DNA of 14,102 nucleotides from an uncultured Eubacteriales bacterium (lineage in GTDB: Bacteria; Bacillota; Clostridia; Oscillospirales; Oscillospiraceae), in contig CAKTJM010000034.1 of the NCBI GenBank assembly GCA_934567745.1, positions 1 through 14,102 on the forward strand, written 5' to 3'. The notes beneath the pieces are model-generated. The model had not been told where the DNA came from, made no database searches, and was given only the letters and a program-made list of their open reading frames with translations. Positions within the stretch are counted from its first letter, which is position 1. Every line of letters begins with the position of its first letter. Below are positions 6,781-14,077 of this stretch, one piece after another. The translations under genes were made by a program, and so were the position numbers.

Positions 6781-6840
6781 TGCGTCCCCGCGATAGGACT
6801 GGTCAAGGACCGGTCAGGCACGACGTGAGAGGCTGATGCT

Positions 6841-8052
6841 ATGGGTCATACATTGGATCTTCCTGAAATAGATACCTTGATGGACATCGCGTTCCTGTTC
6901 CAATCGGTGCGGGACCTCAAAGTGATGTCGCAAAGGTTCCTGCAGCTGTTGGGCAGGCTCATACCCTATGAGAAGGCCGTGGTGCTCCTGTATCAGGAGG
7001 ACCAGCGGTCCTATGCGCCCTGTGCGGAGGTGCGATGTGGAGGCGCGATGCTCCGGGATTATCTGACGACCTACTCCCGGCTGGATTATCTGGGCTGGCG
7101 ACTCTTCCAAAGTGAGGAGAAAGTGTTCCTGGAGAGTGCCAGCATCCGCCCGGAGGAACGGCGGCAGGCGCGGTTCTACCAAGACTTCTTATGCCACTGG
7201 GGCATCGAGTATCGGCTGGTCCTCAATGCGAGGGACTCCGCCGGAGCACCCTTGGGCGCGGTCATGCTCTTCCGCTCCCACATCCTCGCGGACTTCAACG
7301 AGAAGGAGATCGCGATCCTGGAGCGGCTGCACGACCACTTCGCTGCCGGGATCGAGACCGCCATCCACTTCCACAGGCTGAAATCACAGGCTGATCTGGC
7401 CAGGCGAGTCTATGCGTCGATCCCGGACGTCATGGTCATCCTGGATGGAGATCTGACAGTGCGTGAGGGCAATGAGTCTGCGGAACAGTTCCTCCTCCAG
7501 CTGGGTGCCGAGCCAGCGCGGCAGCGGGCATTTTTCCGCACGATCCGCAGCTGCTGCCAAGAGATGCGGGAGGACGGTGAGCTGGTTTCAGACAGCTCCG
7601 ATATGCCTGATACGCGGCAGATCTCGCTTTTGGACGGCACCGCCAAAATCAGCATGATCGTCCATCCGGATGTCCAGGGTGCCCGTGCCTACGAATTCAT
7701 CGTCATTTTCTCCCCGGACCGGCCGAGCCGACCTGGTGGCGCCGATCCGCCTGTCCGGGTGGCCGATCAGATCCAACAGCGCTTCTTCCAGACCCTTCGG
7801 CGGCAGTATGGTCTGACGAACCGTGAGATGGATCTCGTCCAGCTGGCCCTGGACGGGCTGGACAACCAGAAGATCGCGGAGACGCTGCACATCAGCCTCT
7901 TCACGGTCAAGTCACATTTCCAGAACGGCTATGCCAAGCTGGGCGTGAAAAGCCGACAGGACCTGTTCCTGACCTACGTGAAATACCTGATCTCGGAGCC
8001 GTTCCGCGAGAGCTTCGATGAACAGACCAGAAAGGATGATCATATATGGTAG
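6841..8052 (+). CDS. LuxR-type transcriptional regulator with GAF/PAS-like sensor region
   Basis: A 403-residue DNA-binding regulator. The C-terminal part (321-383) is a clear LuxR/GerE helix-turn-helix: YGLTNREMDLVQLALDGLDN then the recognition helix region HISLFTVKSHFQNGYAKLGV. The N-terminal part (about 15-180) has the composition and strand pattern of a GAF-like domain, with AVVLLYQED and LGAVMLFRSHI strands and a connecting helix ILERLHDHFAAGIETA; residues 183-290 look PAS-like (ASIPDVMVILDGDLTVREGNESAEQFL). It lacks a recognisable receiver domain with a phosphorylated Asp, so it probably senses a ligand directly. The start at 6841 follows GAGAGG with 8 bases spacing. Its end overlaps the next small gene by 7 bases, making it first in a three-gene unit with a symporter. 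It likely controls this island; activation or repression cannot be told. Confidence 0.9.
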   Translation: MGHTLDLPEIDTLMDIAFLFQSVRDLKVMSQRFLQLLGRLIPYEKAVVLLYQEDQRSYAPCAEVRCGGAMLRDYLTTYSRLDYLGWRLFQSEEKVFLESASIRPEERRQARFYQDFLCHWGIEYRLVLNARDSAGAPLGAVMLFRSHILADFNEKEIAILERLHDHFAAGIETAIHFHRLKSQADLARRVYASIPDVMVILDGDLTVREGNESAEQFLLQLGAEPARQRAFFRTIRSCCQEMREDGELVSDSSDMPDTRQISLLDGTAKISMIVHPDVQGARAYEFIVIFSPDRPSRPGGADPPVRVADQIQQRFFQTLRRQYGLTNREMDLVQLALDGLDNQKIAETLHISLFTVKSHFQNGYAKLGVKSRQDLFLTYVKYLISEPFRESFDEQTRKDDHIW

Positions 8053-8222
8053 TGTTCGCGCTCTTGACCGCTGGCGCGGTCTTGGCTGCGGCGGGTGCCG
8101 GACTCTATATCCTGAAGAAGGAGTACCTCCCGCTGCTGCGTGCGCTCGAGCAGTGTCAGTCCTGTGGGAGCACTGCCCCGGACGATCCTCAGTTTGGAGA
8201 GGGGGATGGACCATGGATCTAG
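8046..8222 (+). CDS. 58-aa single-span membrane protein with a CxxC motif, symporter-linked
   Basis: Small gene hidden between the regulator and the second symporter. ATG 8046 follows AAAGGA (8031-8036) with 9 bases spacing, overlaps the regulator stop by 7 bases, and its own TAG (8220-8222) overlaps the symporter start by 10 bases, so the three frames are chained. The product has one helix at about residues 2-23 (VVFALLTAGAVLAAAGAGLYIL), then KKEYLPLLRALEQ, a CQSC pair at 37-40 and an acidic tail ending DGPWI. The charge pattern puts the tail in the cytoplasm. I recognise no family. Like the 46-residue gene of the first symporter, it may be an accessory subunit; the cysteine pair could bind metal or form a disulfide. 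Confidence 0.65.
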   Translation: MVVFALLTAGAVLAAAGAGLYILKKEYLPLLRALEQCQSCGSTAPDDPQFGEGDGPWI

Positions 8223-9820
8223 TCTCCCTGACCATGGAGGCGATCCTCTTCGCGTTCGGCGTCGTGGGCCTGTGCATGGCGAGGAAGATCCGCAACGGGG
8301 ACAGTTTCTATATCATGGAGGAGAAGGCCCCGACCCTCTTCCTGGTCTGCGGCATCTGCATGTCCTACATCAGTGCGGTGACCATGAGCTCCGGACCGGG
8401 CGTGTGCTATGAGAACGGGCCGTTCCTCCTCCTGACCACGGCCCAGCCGGGCGCGTGGTTCGGGATGCTGGTAGCCCTCCTATTTATCGGGAGGAAGATG
8501 AAGGCCATCGGCTGCTACACGATGCCCGACTATTTCGCCAAGCGCTTTTCGGACAACAACGTCACTTGTTTGGCGCTGATCATCATGATGACGGTCATGG
8601 AGATCTATGGCATCGGTCAGCTCGTCTCCATCGGTACGGTCCTGAGCGAGGCCACCGGTTTCTCCTACGGCGAGATCATCCTGATCTTCACTCTTGCGAT
8701 CATCATGTTTTGTGTACCGGGCGGGACCTGGGGGATCATGATGACGGATACGCTCATGTTCGTCGTGGTGCTCCTGACCGCGTTCATCGTTTGCCCGGTC
8801 GTGATCGCTTCTCTCTATCCGGAGGCCGTCCAAACGCTCCCGGCGTCGTTCTGGTCCGTTCAGGGCATCCATGAGGCGGGGCTGGGCTACCGTATCTCGC
8901 AAACGGTCCTTTGGTTCACGTTCTTTGCAGGGTCTCCGGTCATCATCACGAGGGTGTTCCCGGCAAAGAACGATTTTGCGGTCTTCAAGGCGACGGTCAT
9001 CAGCGTGGCGCTCATCGCGCTGATTTCGTTCCTGCTCTATTTCACCGCCGGGCTGATGCAGGGCGTGGAGCCTGGGATCGTGCCCCAGGAGCAGGTGATC
9101 CTCCGTGCGTTCCGGGGACATGCCCCGCTCATCATAGGCCTGATCGGCGTGGGGGGGATCCTGACGGCGTCCATCTCCACGGCCTCCGTTCTGTTCTGCC
9201 TGGCAGGCTTCTCCATCTCCCATGACCTGCACGGCCTGCTCAATCAGGGACGCGGAGCGGATGGGAATGAGCTCAAACGTGCCCGCATCGCCCAAGTCTT
9301 TGTGATCGGCATCGGCGGTGCGATCGCATACCTGCAGCCCAGCGACAGCTTTGACCTGTCCATCTTCGCCTGCGGCATCTTCGCGGCGAGCTGGCTTCCC
9401 ACGATCCTGATGGGCTTGCTTTGGCACCGTTATGATTCGACGTCGGCCTTTTACGGGATGCTCACGGGCGCGCTGACGCTCACCCTTCTGCAGGTGCTCG
9501 TGACGGTCCGAGGGCTGTCGCTCCCCTGGGGCATCAATCACTATGTCCTGAGCATGGCGGTCTCGGTCCTCGTTTCCGTGGTGCTCACGCTGCGGGCACC
9601 GGCCGGTCCGGAGGATGCCAGGCGGCATTATCTTATCCGCCACGCTCAGCTTTCGGATCTGGTGATCCGAGACGTTCGGACCGCCCCCAACGCGCTGTCC
9701 AAGCTGTTCACAGGGTACCGCCGGGCGCGACGGGTGATGATCGGGAGCGTGATGGCAGTGGCCGCAGCCCTGATCCTGGTGATCGTTCTGCTCACATGGT
9801 CCGGGTTCCCCGGCCTATGA
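8213..9820 (+). CDS. Sodium:solute symporter (SSS family), second copy
   Basis: A 535-residue SSS-family transporter, distant from the one at 2685. Seen: first helix 5-23, then RNGDSFYIMEEKAPTLFL (27-44), the counterpart of the family's N-terminal signature; YTMPDYFAKRF at 102-112; and GGILTASISTASVLFCLAGFSISHDL (314-339), the helix carrying the Na2 serine/threonine pair. The protein ends with a basic cytoplasmic stretch (RRHYLIRHAQL...GYRRARR) and an additional helix at about 507-528. The start at 8213 is preferred because GGAGAGGGGG precedes it by 7 bases; the longer open frame to 8018 is simply the other frame of the regulator and small gene. It is translationally chained to the 58-residue protein. 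The regulator being in the same unit suggests that it reports on, or controls, uptake of this solute. Confidence 0.9.
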   Translation: MDLVSLTMEAILFAFGVVGLCMARKIRNGDSFYIMEEKAPTLFLVCGICMSYISAVTMSSGPGVCYENGPFLLLTTAQPGAWFGMLVALLFIGRKMKAIGCYTMPDYFAKRFSDNNVTCLALIIMMTVMEIYGIGQLVSIGTVLSEATGFSYGEIILIFTLAIIMFCVPGGTWGIMMTDTLMFVVVLLTAFIVCPVVIASLYPEAVQTLPASFWSVQGIHEAGLGYRISQTVLWFTFFAGSPVIITRVFPAKNDFAVFKATVISVALIALISFLLYFTAGLMQGVEPGIVPQEQVILRAFRGHAPLIIGLIGVGGILTASISTASVLFCLAGFSISHDLHGLLNQGRGADGNELKRARIAQVFVIGIGGAIAYLQPSDSFDLSIFACGIFAASWLPTILMGLLWHRYDSTSAFYGMLTGALTLTLLQVLVTVRGLSLPWGINHYVLSMAVSVLVSVVLTLRAPAGPEDARRHYLIRHAQLSDLVIRDVRTAPNALSKLFTGYRRARRVMIGSVMAVAAALILVIVLLTWSGFPGL

Positions 9821-9857
9821 TCGACGGTGTGGGACGCAGCAGGGGAGGAGCTCGAAA

Positions 9858-9897
9858 GGGGACCGCACACCGGTGCTCGCCCGGCCGTGCGGTCCCC
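9858..9897. terminator. Hairpin between convergent symporter and sigG
   Basis: GGGGACCGCAC (9858-9868) pairs perfectly with 9887-9897, an 11-bp stem around an 18-base loop that can pair further within itself. It lies between the ends of the two convergent genes. The flanking T-runs are poor (CCTCATCG on the plus side, TTTCGAG on the minus side), so it is probably a bidirectional transcript end of moderate strength. Confidence 0.6.
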
Positions 9898-9919
9898 CTC
9901 ATCGTCCTCCTGTGCCCCC

Positions 9920-10696
9920 TCACAGCTCCCGCTTGATCTTCGCGATCGCGTTCTTCTCCAGCCGCGAGATCTGCGCCTGGGAGATCCCGATCCTGGCGGA
10001 GACCTCCATCTGCGTCTTCCCCTCGAAGAACCGCAGGCCCAGGATCGTCTTCTCCCGGTCCGAGAGCTTCTCCATCGCCTCGCGCAGCGCGATCTGCTCC
10101 AGCCAGCTCTCGTCGGTGTCCTTCCGGTCGCGGATCTGGTCCATCACGCAGATGGCGTCCCCGCCGTCGGAGTAGATCGGTTCGTACAGCGACACCGGCT
10201 CGACGATCGCGTCCAGCGCGAGGACCACGTCCTCCCGCCGCAGCCCGAGCACCTGGGCGATCTCCTCCACGGACGGCTCCCGCTGGTGCTCGGCCATCCA
10301 GGCCTCCTTTGCCTGGAGGACCTTGTACGCCGTGTCGCGCAGCGACCGCGAGACCCGCACCGGGCTGTAGTCCCGCAGGTGCCGCCGGATCTCCCCGAGG
10401 ATCATCGGGACCAGATACGTGCTGGGCAGGGTCTCCATGCCGGGGTCGAAGTTGTCCACCCCCTTGATCAGCCCCACGCAGCCGACCTGGAACAGGTCGT
10501 CCGGGTCCTCGTTGCGCCCGTCGAAGCGCTTGATGACGCTCAGCACCAGACGCAGGTTCCCCTGGATGAGCTGGGCGCGCGCCCCCTCGTCGCCCGCCCG
10601 CGCACGCAGGAAGAGGGCCTTCGCCTCCTCCCGCGTGAGGACGGGCAGCTTGGCCGTGTCCACCCCGCTGATGACCACCTTACTCAGTCGTCCCAT
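9920..10696 (-). CDS. sigG: RNA polymerase sporulation sigma factor SigG
   Basis: Sigma-70 family factor of 258 residues that directs late forespore gene expression. The N-terminus KVVISGVDTAKLPVLTREE is the SigG-specific signature; GNLRLVLSVIKRF (47-59) and DDLFQVGCVGLIKGVDNFD (66-84) are region 2; SRSLRDTAYK with EEIAQVLGL (117-152) region 3; and LSDREKTILGLRFFEGKTQMEVSARIGISQAQISRLEKNA (211-250) region 4 with its -35-binding helix. The start is fixed by GGGAGG 7 bases upstream. It is transcribed toward the symporter and is not next to spoIIGA-sigE in this window. One oddity: the usual F-S-T-Y in region 2.3 reads P-S-T-Y (Pro91). In known spore formers SigG is made in the forespore under SigF and then activates itself; I could not find a convincing SigF-type promoter in the roughly 200 bases upstream. 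Confidence 0.95.
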   Translation of the reverse strand: MGRLSKVVISGVDTAKLPVLTREEAKALFLRARAGDEGARAQLIQGNLRLVLSVIKRFDGRNEDPDDLFQVGCVGLIKGVDNFDPGMETLPSTYLVPMILGEIRRHLRDYSPVRVSRSLRDTAYKVLQAKEAWMAEHQREPSVEEIAQVLGLRREDVVLALDAIVEPVSLYEPIYSDGGDAICVMDQIRDRKDTDESWLEQIALREAMEKLSDREKTILGLRFFEGKTQMEVSARIGISQAQISRLEKNAIAKIKREL

Positions 10697-10868
10697 GTCA
10701 TCGCCTCCCGCTGTCTCGTTGCATCCAGTATCTCCGCCTGCCGCCGATCCATCCCCGCCCGGCGGGGGCTTTATTTTTTATCGTCCGCCCGGCTTCGATG
10801 GATTTTTCGCCGCGTCCGCGCCCGGCGGCCCGAAAAGGAAAAAATCTGTGCTTTTGAGAAAGAAACGC
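10697..10868. other. Gene-free region upstream of sigG and rpsB
   Basis: Part of a 310-base gene-free gap between divergent sigG and rpsB. It contains the sigG ribosome binding site (GGGAGG on the minus strand, 10704-10709) and the plus-strand terminator at 10753-10779. In 10781-10868 I see only GC-rich then A-rich sequence with no recognisable gene or RNA. A sporulation promoter for sigG must lie here, but no clean match was found. Confidence 0.5.
10753..10779 (+). terminator. Plus-strand intrinsic terminator upstream of sigG start
   Basis: A 6-bp GC stem (10753-10758 with 10762-10767, CCG loop) followed by GCTTTATTTTTT. It is oriented on the plus strand, although the nearest upstream gene on that strand is the second symporter, about 930 bases away. 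It would stop rightward transcription crossing sigG in antisense before it reaches the rpsB promoter. Confidence 0.7.
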
Positions 10869-10897
10869 TTGCGATCGGGGGCGTCTTGTGGTAAAAT
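10869..10897 (+). promoter_or_regulatory. rpsB-tsf promoter
   Basis: TTGCGA (10869-10874), a 17-base spacer and TAAAAT (10892-10897), with a TGG extended -10 element directly in front. Transcription would start near 10904. This is a strong housekeeping promoter, as expected for translation genes. Confidence 0.8.
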
Positions 10898-10903
10898 ATC
10901 AAC

Positions 10904-11006
10904 CGATTCCGCACGGGGCCTGATACAGGGTCATGTGCCCGCATGGGTCGGCCGTTGGGATGACGGCCCCGGAGGTCACAACTAAAATCTAGGAGGAAAC
11001 AAAAAC
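10904..11006 (+). promoter_or_regulatory. Structured rpsB leader
   Basis: A 100-base untranslated leader. GGCCGT (10950-10955) pairs with ACGGCC (10963-10968) around a 7-base loop, and shorter GC pairings precede it. In other bacteria ribosomal protein S2 represses its own rpsB-tsf message through a leader, so an autoregulatory site is possible; I cannot match this leader to a known motif. It ends with AGGAGG at 10991-10996. Confidence 0.4.
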
Positions 11007-11732
<726 letters not shown>

Positions 11733-11804
11733 TCCGCACGATCGTCCGCAGGCCCCCCGGGACCTGCCCCCTATAGATGAAACTAGTAATTGGAGGTTCG
11801 TAAC

Positions 11805-12734
11805 ATGGCATTCACCGCTAATGATGTCAAGACCCTGCGCGAGATGACCGGTGTCGGCATGCTCGACTGCAAGAAGGCTCTGGCCGAGACCGACGGCGAC
11901 ATGGACAAGGCCGTCGAGTTCCTGCGCGAGAAGGGCCTGGCCGCTGCTCAGAAGAAGGCCGGCCGCATCGCCGCCGAGGGCATGGCCTACGCCGAGGTCT
12001 TCAACGACGGCGCCGCTCTGGTCGAGGTCAACGCCGAGACCGACTTCGTCGCCCAGAACGAGACGTTCAAGGAATTCGTCAAGGACATCTGCTATGTCGT
12101 CGGCCGTTGGGGCCCCGTGGACATGGAGACCCTGATGACCCTGCCCTATCGCAAGACCGGCCTGACCGTCGATCAGATGCTCAAGGAGAAGATCCTGGTC
12201 ATCGGCGAGAACATCAAGATCCGCCGCTTCGTCCGCTTCGACACCGGCATGAGCATCGCCTACAACCACATGAACGGCCGCATCGGCGTCCTGGTCAACA
12301 TGGACGTCACCCCCGGCCTCGAGGAGAACGAGAAGGTCATCGAGCTGGGCAAGGACCTGGCCATGCAGATCGCTGCGATGAACCCCGCGTTCCTGGATAA
12401 GTCCGACGTCAGCCAGGAGACCCTGGACAAGGAGAAGGAGATCCAGATGCTCACCCTCGCCAACGACCCGAAGATGGCCGCCAAGCCCGAGAAGGTCAAG
12501 GAAGGCATCGTCATGGGCAAGCTGGGCAAGTACTATGAGGAGAACTGCCTCATGCAGCAGGCCTTCGTCAAGGAGAACAAGATCTCCGTCGAGAAGCACG
12601 TCGCCGAGGTCGCCAAGGAAGTCGGCGGCGAGATCAAGGTCAAGGGCTTCTACCGCTATGAGCGCGGCGAGGGCCTTGAGAAGAAGCAGGAGAACTTCGC
12701 CGAGGAGATCGCGAAGCAGCTCGAGAAGAAGTGA
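11805..12734 (+). CDS. tsf: Translation elongation factor Ts
   Basis: Nucleotide exchange factor for EF-Tu, 309 residues. The UBA-like N-terminal domain reads VKTLREMTGVGMLDCKKALAETDGDMDKAVEFLREKGL, followed by the core motif AETDFVAQN near residue 80, where the Asp-Phe pair contacts the magnesium site of EF-Tu. The usual TDFVARN reads TDFVAQN here. The rest matches the dimerisation subdomains, with the LMQQAFVKENKISVE element near 247-261. ATG 11805 is chosen because GGAGG lies 8 bases upstream at 11792-11796; a TTG at 11790 would overlap that site. It follows rpsB after 72 bases, which contain a small GCAGG/CCTGC hairpin, and is closed by a strong terminator. Confidence 0.97.
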   Translation: MAFTANDVKTLREMTGVGMLDCKKALAETDGDMDKAVEFLREKGLAAAQKKAGRIAAEGMAYAEVFNDGAALVEVNAETDFVAQNETFKEFVKDICYVVGRWGPVDMETLMTLPYRKTGLTVDQMLKEKILVIGENIKIRRFVRFDTGMSIAYNHMNGRIGVLVNMDVTPGLEENEKVIELGKDLAMQIAAMNPAFLDKSDVSQETLDKEKEIQMLTLANDPKMAAKPEKVKEGIVMGKLGKYYEENCLMQQAFVKENKISVEKHVAEVAKEVGGEIKVKGFYRYERGEGLEKKQENFAEEIAKQLEKK

Positions 12735-12756
12735 GCCATCCGCTCTAAGATCCTTC

Positions 12757-12792
12757 AAAGCCCCGAGACACCTACGTCTCGGGGCTTTTCCT
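12757..12792 (+). terminator. rpsB-tsf terminator
   Basis: A 13-bp perfect stem (12757-12769 with 12776-12788) around ACCTAC, followed by a T-run overlapping the stem (CTTTTCCTGT). A textbook intrinsic terminator 22 bases after the tsf stop. Confidence 0.93.
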
Positions 12793-12854
12793 GTGCCCGG
12801 CGTCGGAGCTTCCCGCCCTGCCGCGCTTTTTTTGCCATGCGCTGGAACTCCCCC

Positions 12855-12883
12855 TTGCCGTATCGCCGCGCAGGGCTTATAAT
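12855..12883 (+). promoter_or_regulatory. Promoter of the exonuclease gene
   Basis: TTGCCG (12855-12860), a 17-base spacer and a perfect TATAAT (12878-12883). Transcription would start near 12890, about 27 bases before the gene. Confidence 0.8.
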
Positions 12884-12916
12884 GGGGACAAATGCAGTCA
12901 AAGTGAGATATGAGCG

Positions 12917-13978
12917 ATGATCATCTTAGACCTGGAATGGAACCGCGGCTACGACAAGAAGCCGCTGGATGAGATCCTGCAGATCGGGGCGGTGCGGGTC
13001 GCCGAGCTGGGCGGCCCGATCGTCTCGACCTTCGATGCGCACATCCGGCCGCGGGTCCACAAGAAATTCGGCCCCGGCGCGAAGAAGCTCCCGGACCTGG
13101 ACCTGTCGCGGGCGTCGGACCTCGACTTCCCGACGGCGCTGGCGTCCTTCACCGCCTGGTGCGGCGACGACCACGAGCTGGGCCTCTGGGGCAGCGACGA
13201 CCTGGGCGTGCTGTACCAGAACTGCGCCTATTGGGACCTGCCGGTCCCGGAGCTGACGACGACCTACGACCTCCAGCTCGCGTTCGGCGAGCGGCTCGTC
13301 GCCGGACCGCAGCGGATCGCGCTGTGGCGGGCGGTGGACTACTGCCGCATCCCGGACATCTTCACCTACCACAACGCCCTGTATGACGCCGCCTACGTGG
13401 CGCTGGTGTCCGCCTTCCTCCGGCCGGAGGATCTGACGACGCTGCCCTCGCCGGACCGGCAGGCGGCGGTCCAGGCGGCCACACCGGTGGTGCCGCGCGA
13501 GGAGCTGCCGGACTTCACGAAGGAGCGGTTCACCCCACCGCCCAAGTTCCGCATCGGGCCGCTCCCGGCCCCGGCGGAGATCCTGAGCGCGCGCCGGGCG
13601 CGCCGCCCGACGTGCCCGCTGTGCGGCCGTCGCTATCGCGCGGAGGAGTGGCGGAAGGGCAACGGCGAACAATACTACGCCCCCTTCACCTGCCCGCAGC
13701 ACGGGATCTTCCTCAGCCGCCTGACCCTGGCGCATCTGCCGGACGGCACCTGGCGCGGGACGCTGGCGGTCCCCGTCCTGGACGCGGACGAGATCCGCTC
13801 CTTCCGCGGGACGTTCCGCGCCCAGCCGGTCACGGTACCCGACACGAAGGCGGTGGAGACGGCGGAGACGCCCGCCGCCGCACCGGCTCAGCCTCCGGCC
13901 AAGAAGGCGGCGAAGAGCAAGAAGAAGCGCCGCCGCTGGTACGCGCCGCAGCCGAAGCGCACCGCCGCGTCGGTCTGA
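12917..13978 (+). CDS. DEDDh 3'-5' exonuclease with zinc-ribbon and basic tail
   Basis: A 353-residue nuclease of the DnaQ-like (RNase T / KapD-type) superfamily. The N-terminal 170 residues form the exonuclease domain: D5-L-E7 in ILDLEWN (motif I), IGAVRV near 23-28, an Asp at 94/95 in WGSDD (motif II) and H152-x4-D157 in YHNALYDA (motif III), so all four acidic residues and the histidine are present. After a proline-rich linker come C233-PLC236 and C259-PQH262, which look like a small zinc-ribbon, and then a tail with a run of lysines and arginines (KKAAKSKKKRRRW) suited to nucleic acid binding. DNA or RNA as substrate cannot be decided. The start at ATG 12917 has a weak ribosome binding site (GTGAGA), but the frame begins right at the conserved first strand. 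It has its own promoter and lies between the tsf terminator and a closing hairpin, so it is monocistronic. Confidence 0.85.
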   Translation: MIILDLEWNRGYDKKPLDEILQIGAVRVAELGGPIVSTFDAHIRPRVHKKFGPGAKKLPDLDLSRASDLDFPTALASFTAWCGDDHELGLWGSDDLGVLYQNCAYWDLPVPELTTTYDLQLAFGERLVAGPQRIALWRAVDYCRIPDIFTYHNALYDAAYVALVSAFLRPEDLTTLPSPDRQAAVQAATPVVPREELPDFTKERFTPPPKFRIGPLPAPAEILSARRARRPTCPLCGRRYRAEEWRKGNGEQYYAPFTCPQHGIFLSRLTLAHLPDGTWRGTLAVPVLDADEIRSFRGTFRAQPVTVPDTKAVETAETPAAAPAQPPAKKAAKSKKKRRRWYAPQPKRTAASV

Positions 13979-13999
13979 CGCACGACAAAAATAGTCAAA

Positions 14000-14027
14000 G
14001 CCCCCGGTCCGAGAACGGACCGGGGGC
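14000..14027. terminator. 12-bp hairpin after the exonuclease gene
   Basis: Positions 14000-14011 pair perfectly with 14016-14027 around an AGAA loop. The T-rich tract is on the minus-strand side (TTTGACTATTTTT), so it is stronger as a leftward terminator for a gene beyond the right edge; for the exonuclease it has no T-run. Probably works both ways. Confidence 0.7.
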
Positions 14028-14055
14028 GTCAGCGTGTCAAAAAAGCCTCGCAGAG

Positions 14056-14077
14056 TTTCGCGCTCGGAAGCGCGAAA
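14056..14077. repeat. 9-bp hairpin TTTCGCGCT-CGGA-AGCGCGAAA
   Basis: A perfect 9-bp inverted repeat with a four-base CGGA loop, 28 bases after the previous hairpin, close to the window edge. No T-run follows on the plus strand; on the minus strand TTTTTT begins 12 bases after it. Likely part of the 3' or 5' region of a gene outside the window. Confidence 0.45.

Noticed and set aside
8018..8212. N-terminal extension of the second symporter
   Set aside because: It overlaps the regulator and the 58-codon gene in another frame, is not hydrophobic in symporter style, and a good ribosome binding site precedes 8213.
8480..9643. 387-codon minus-strand frame across the second symporter
   Set aside because: Highly charged, low-complexity shadow of a membrane-protein gene.
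9827..10894. 355-codon plus-strand frame across sigG
   Set aside because: Antisense to an unmistakable sigma factor; composition is biased and there is no recognisable motif.
11790..11804. TTG start for tsf five codons upstream
   Set aside because: It lies directly before and overlaps the GGAGG that serves ATG 11805, and EF-Ts proteins normally begin at MAxTA.
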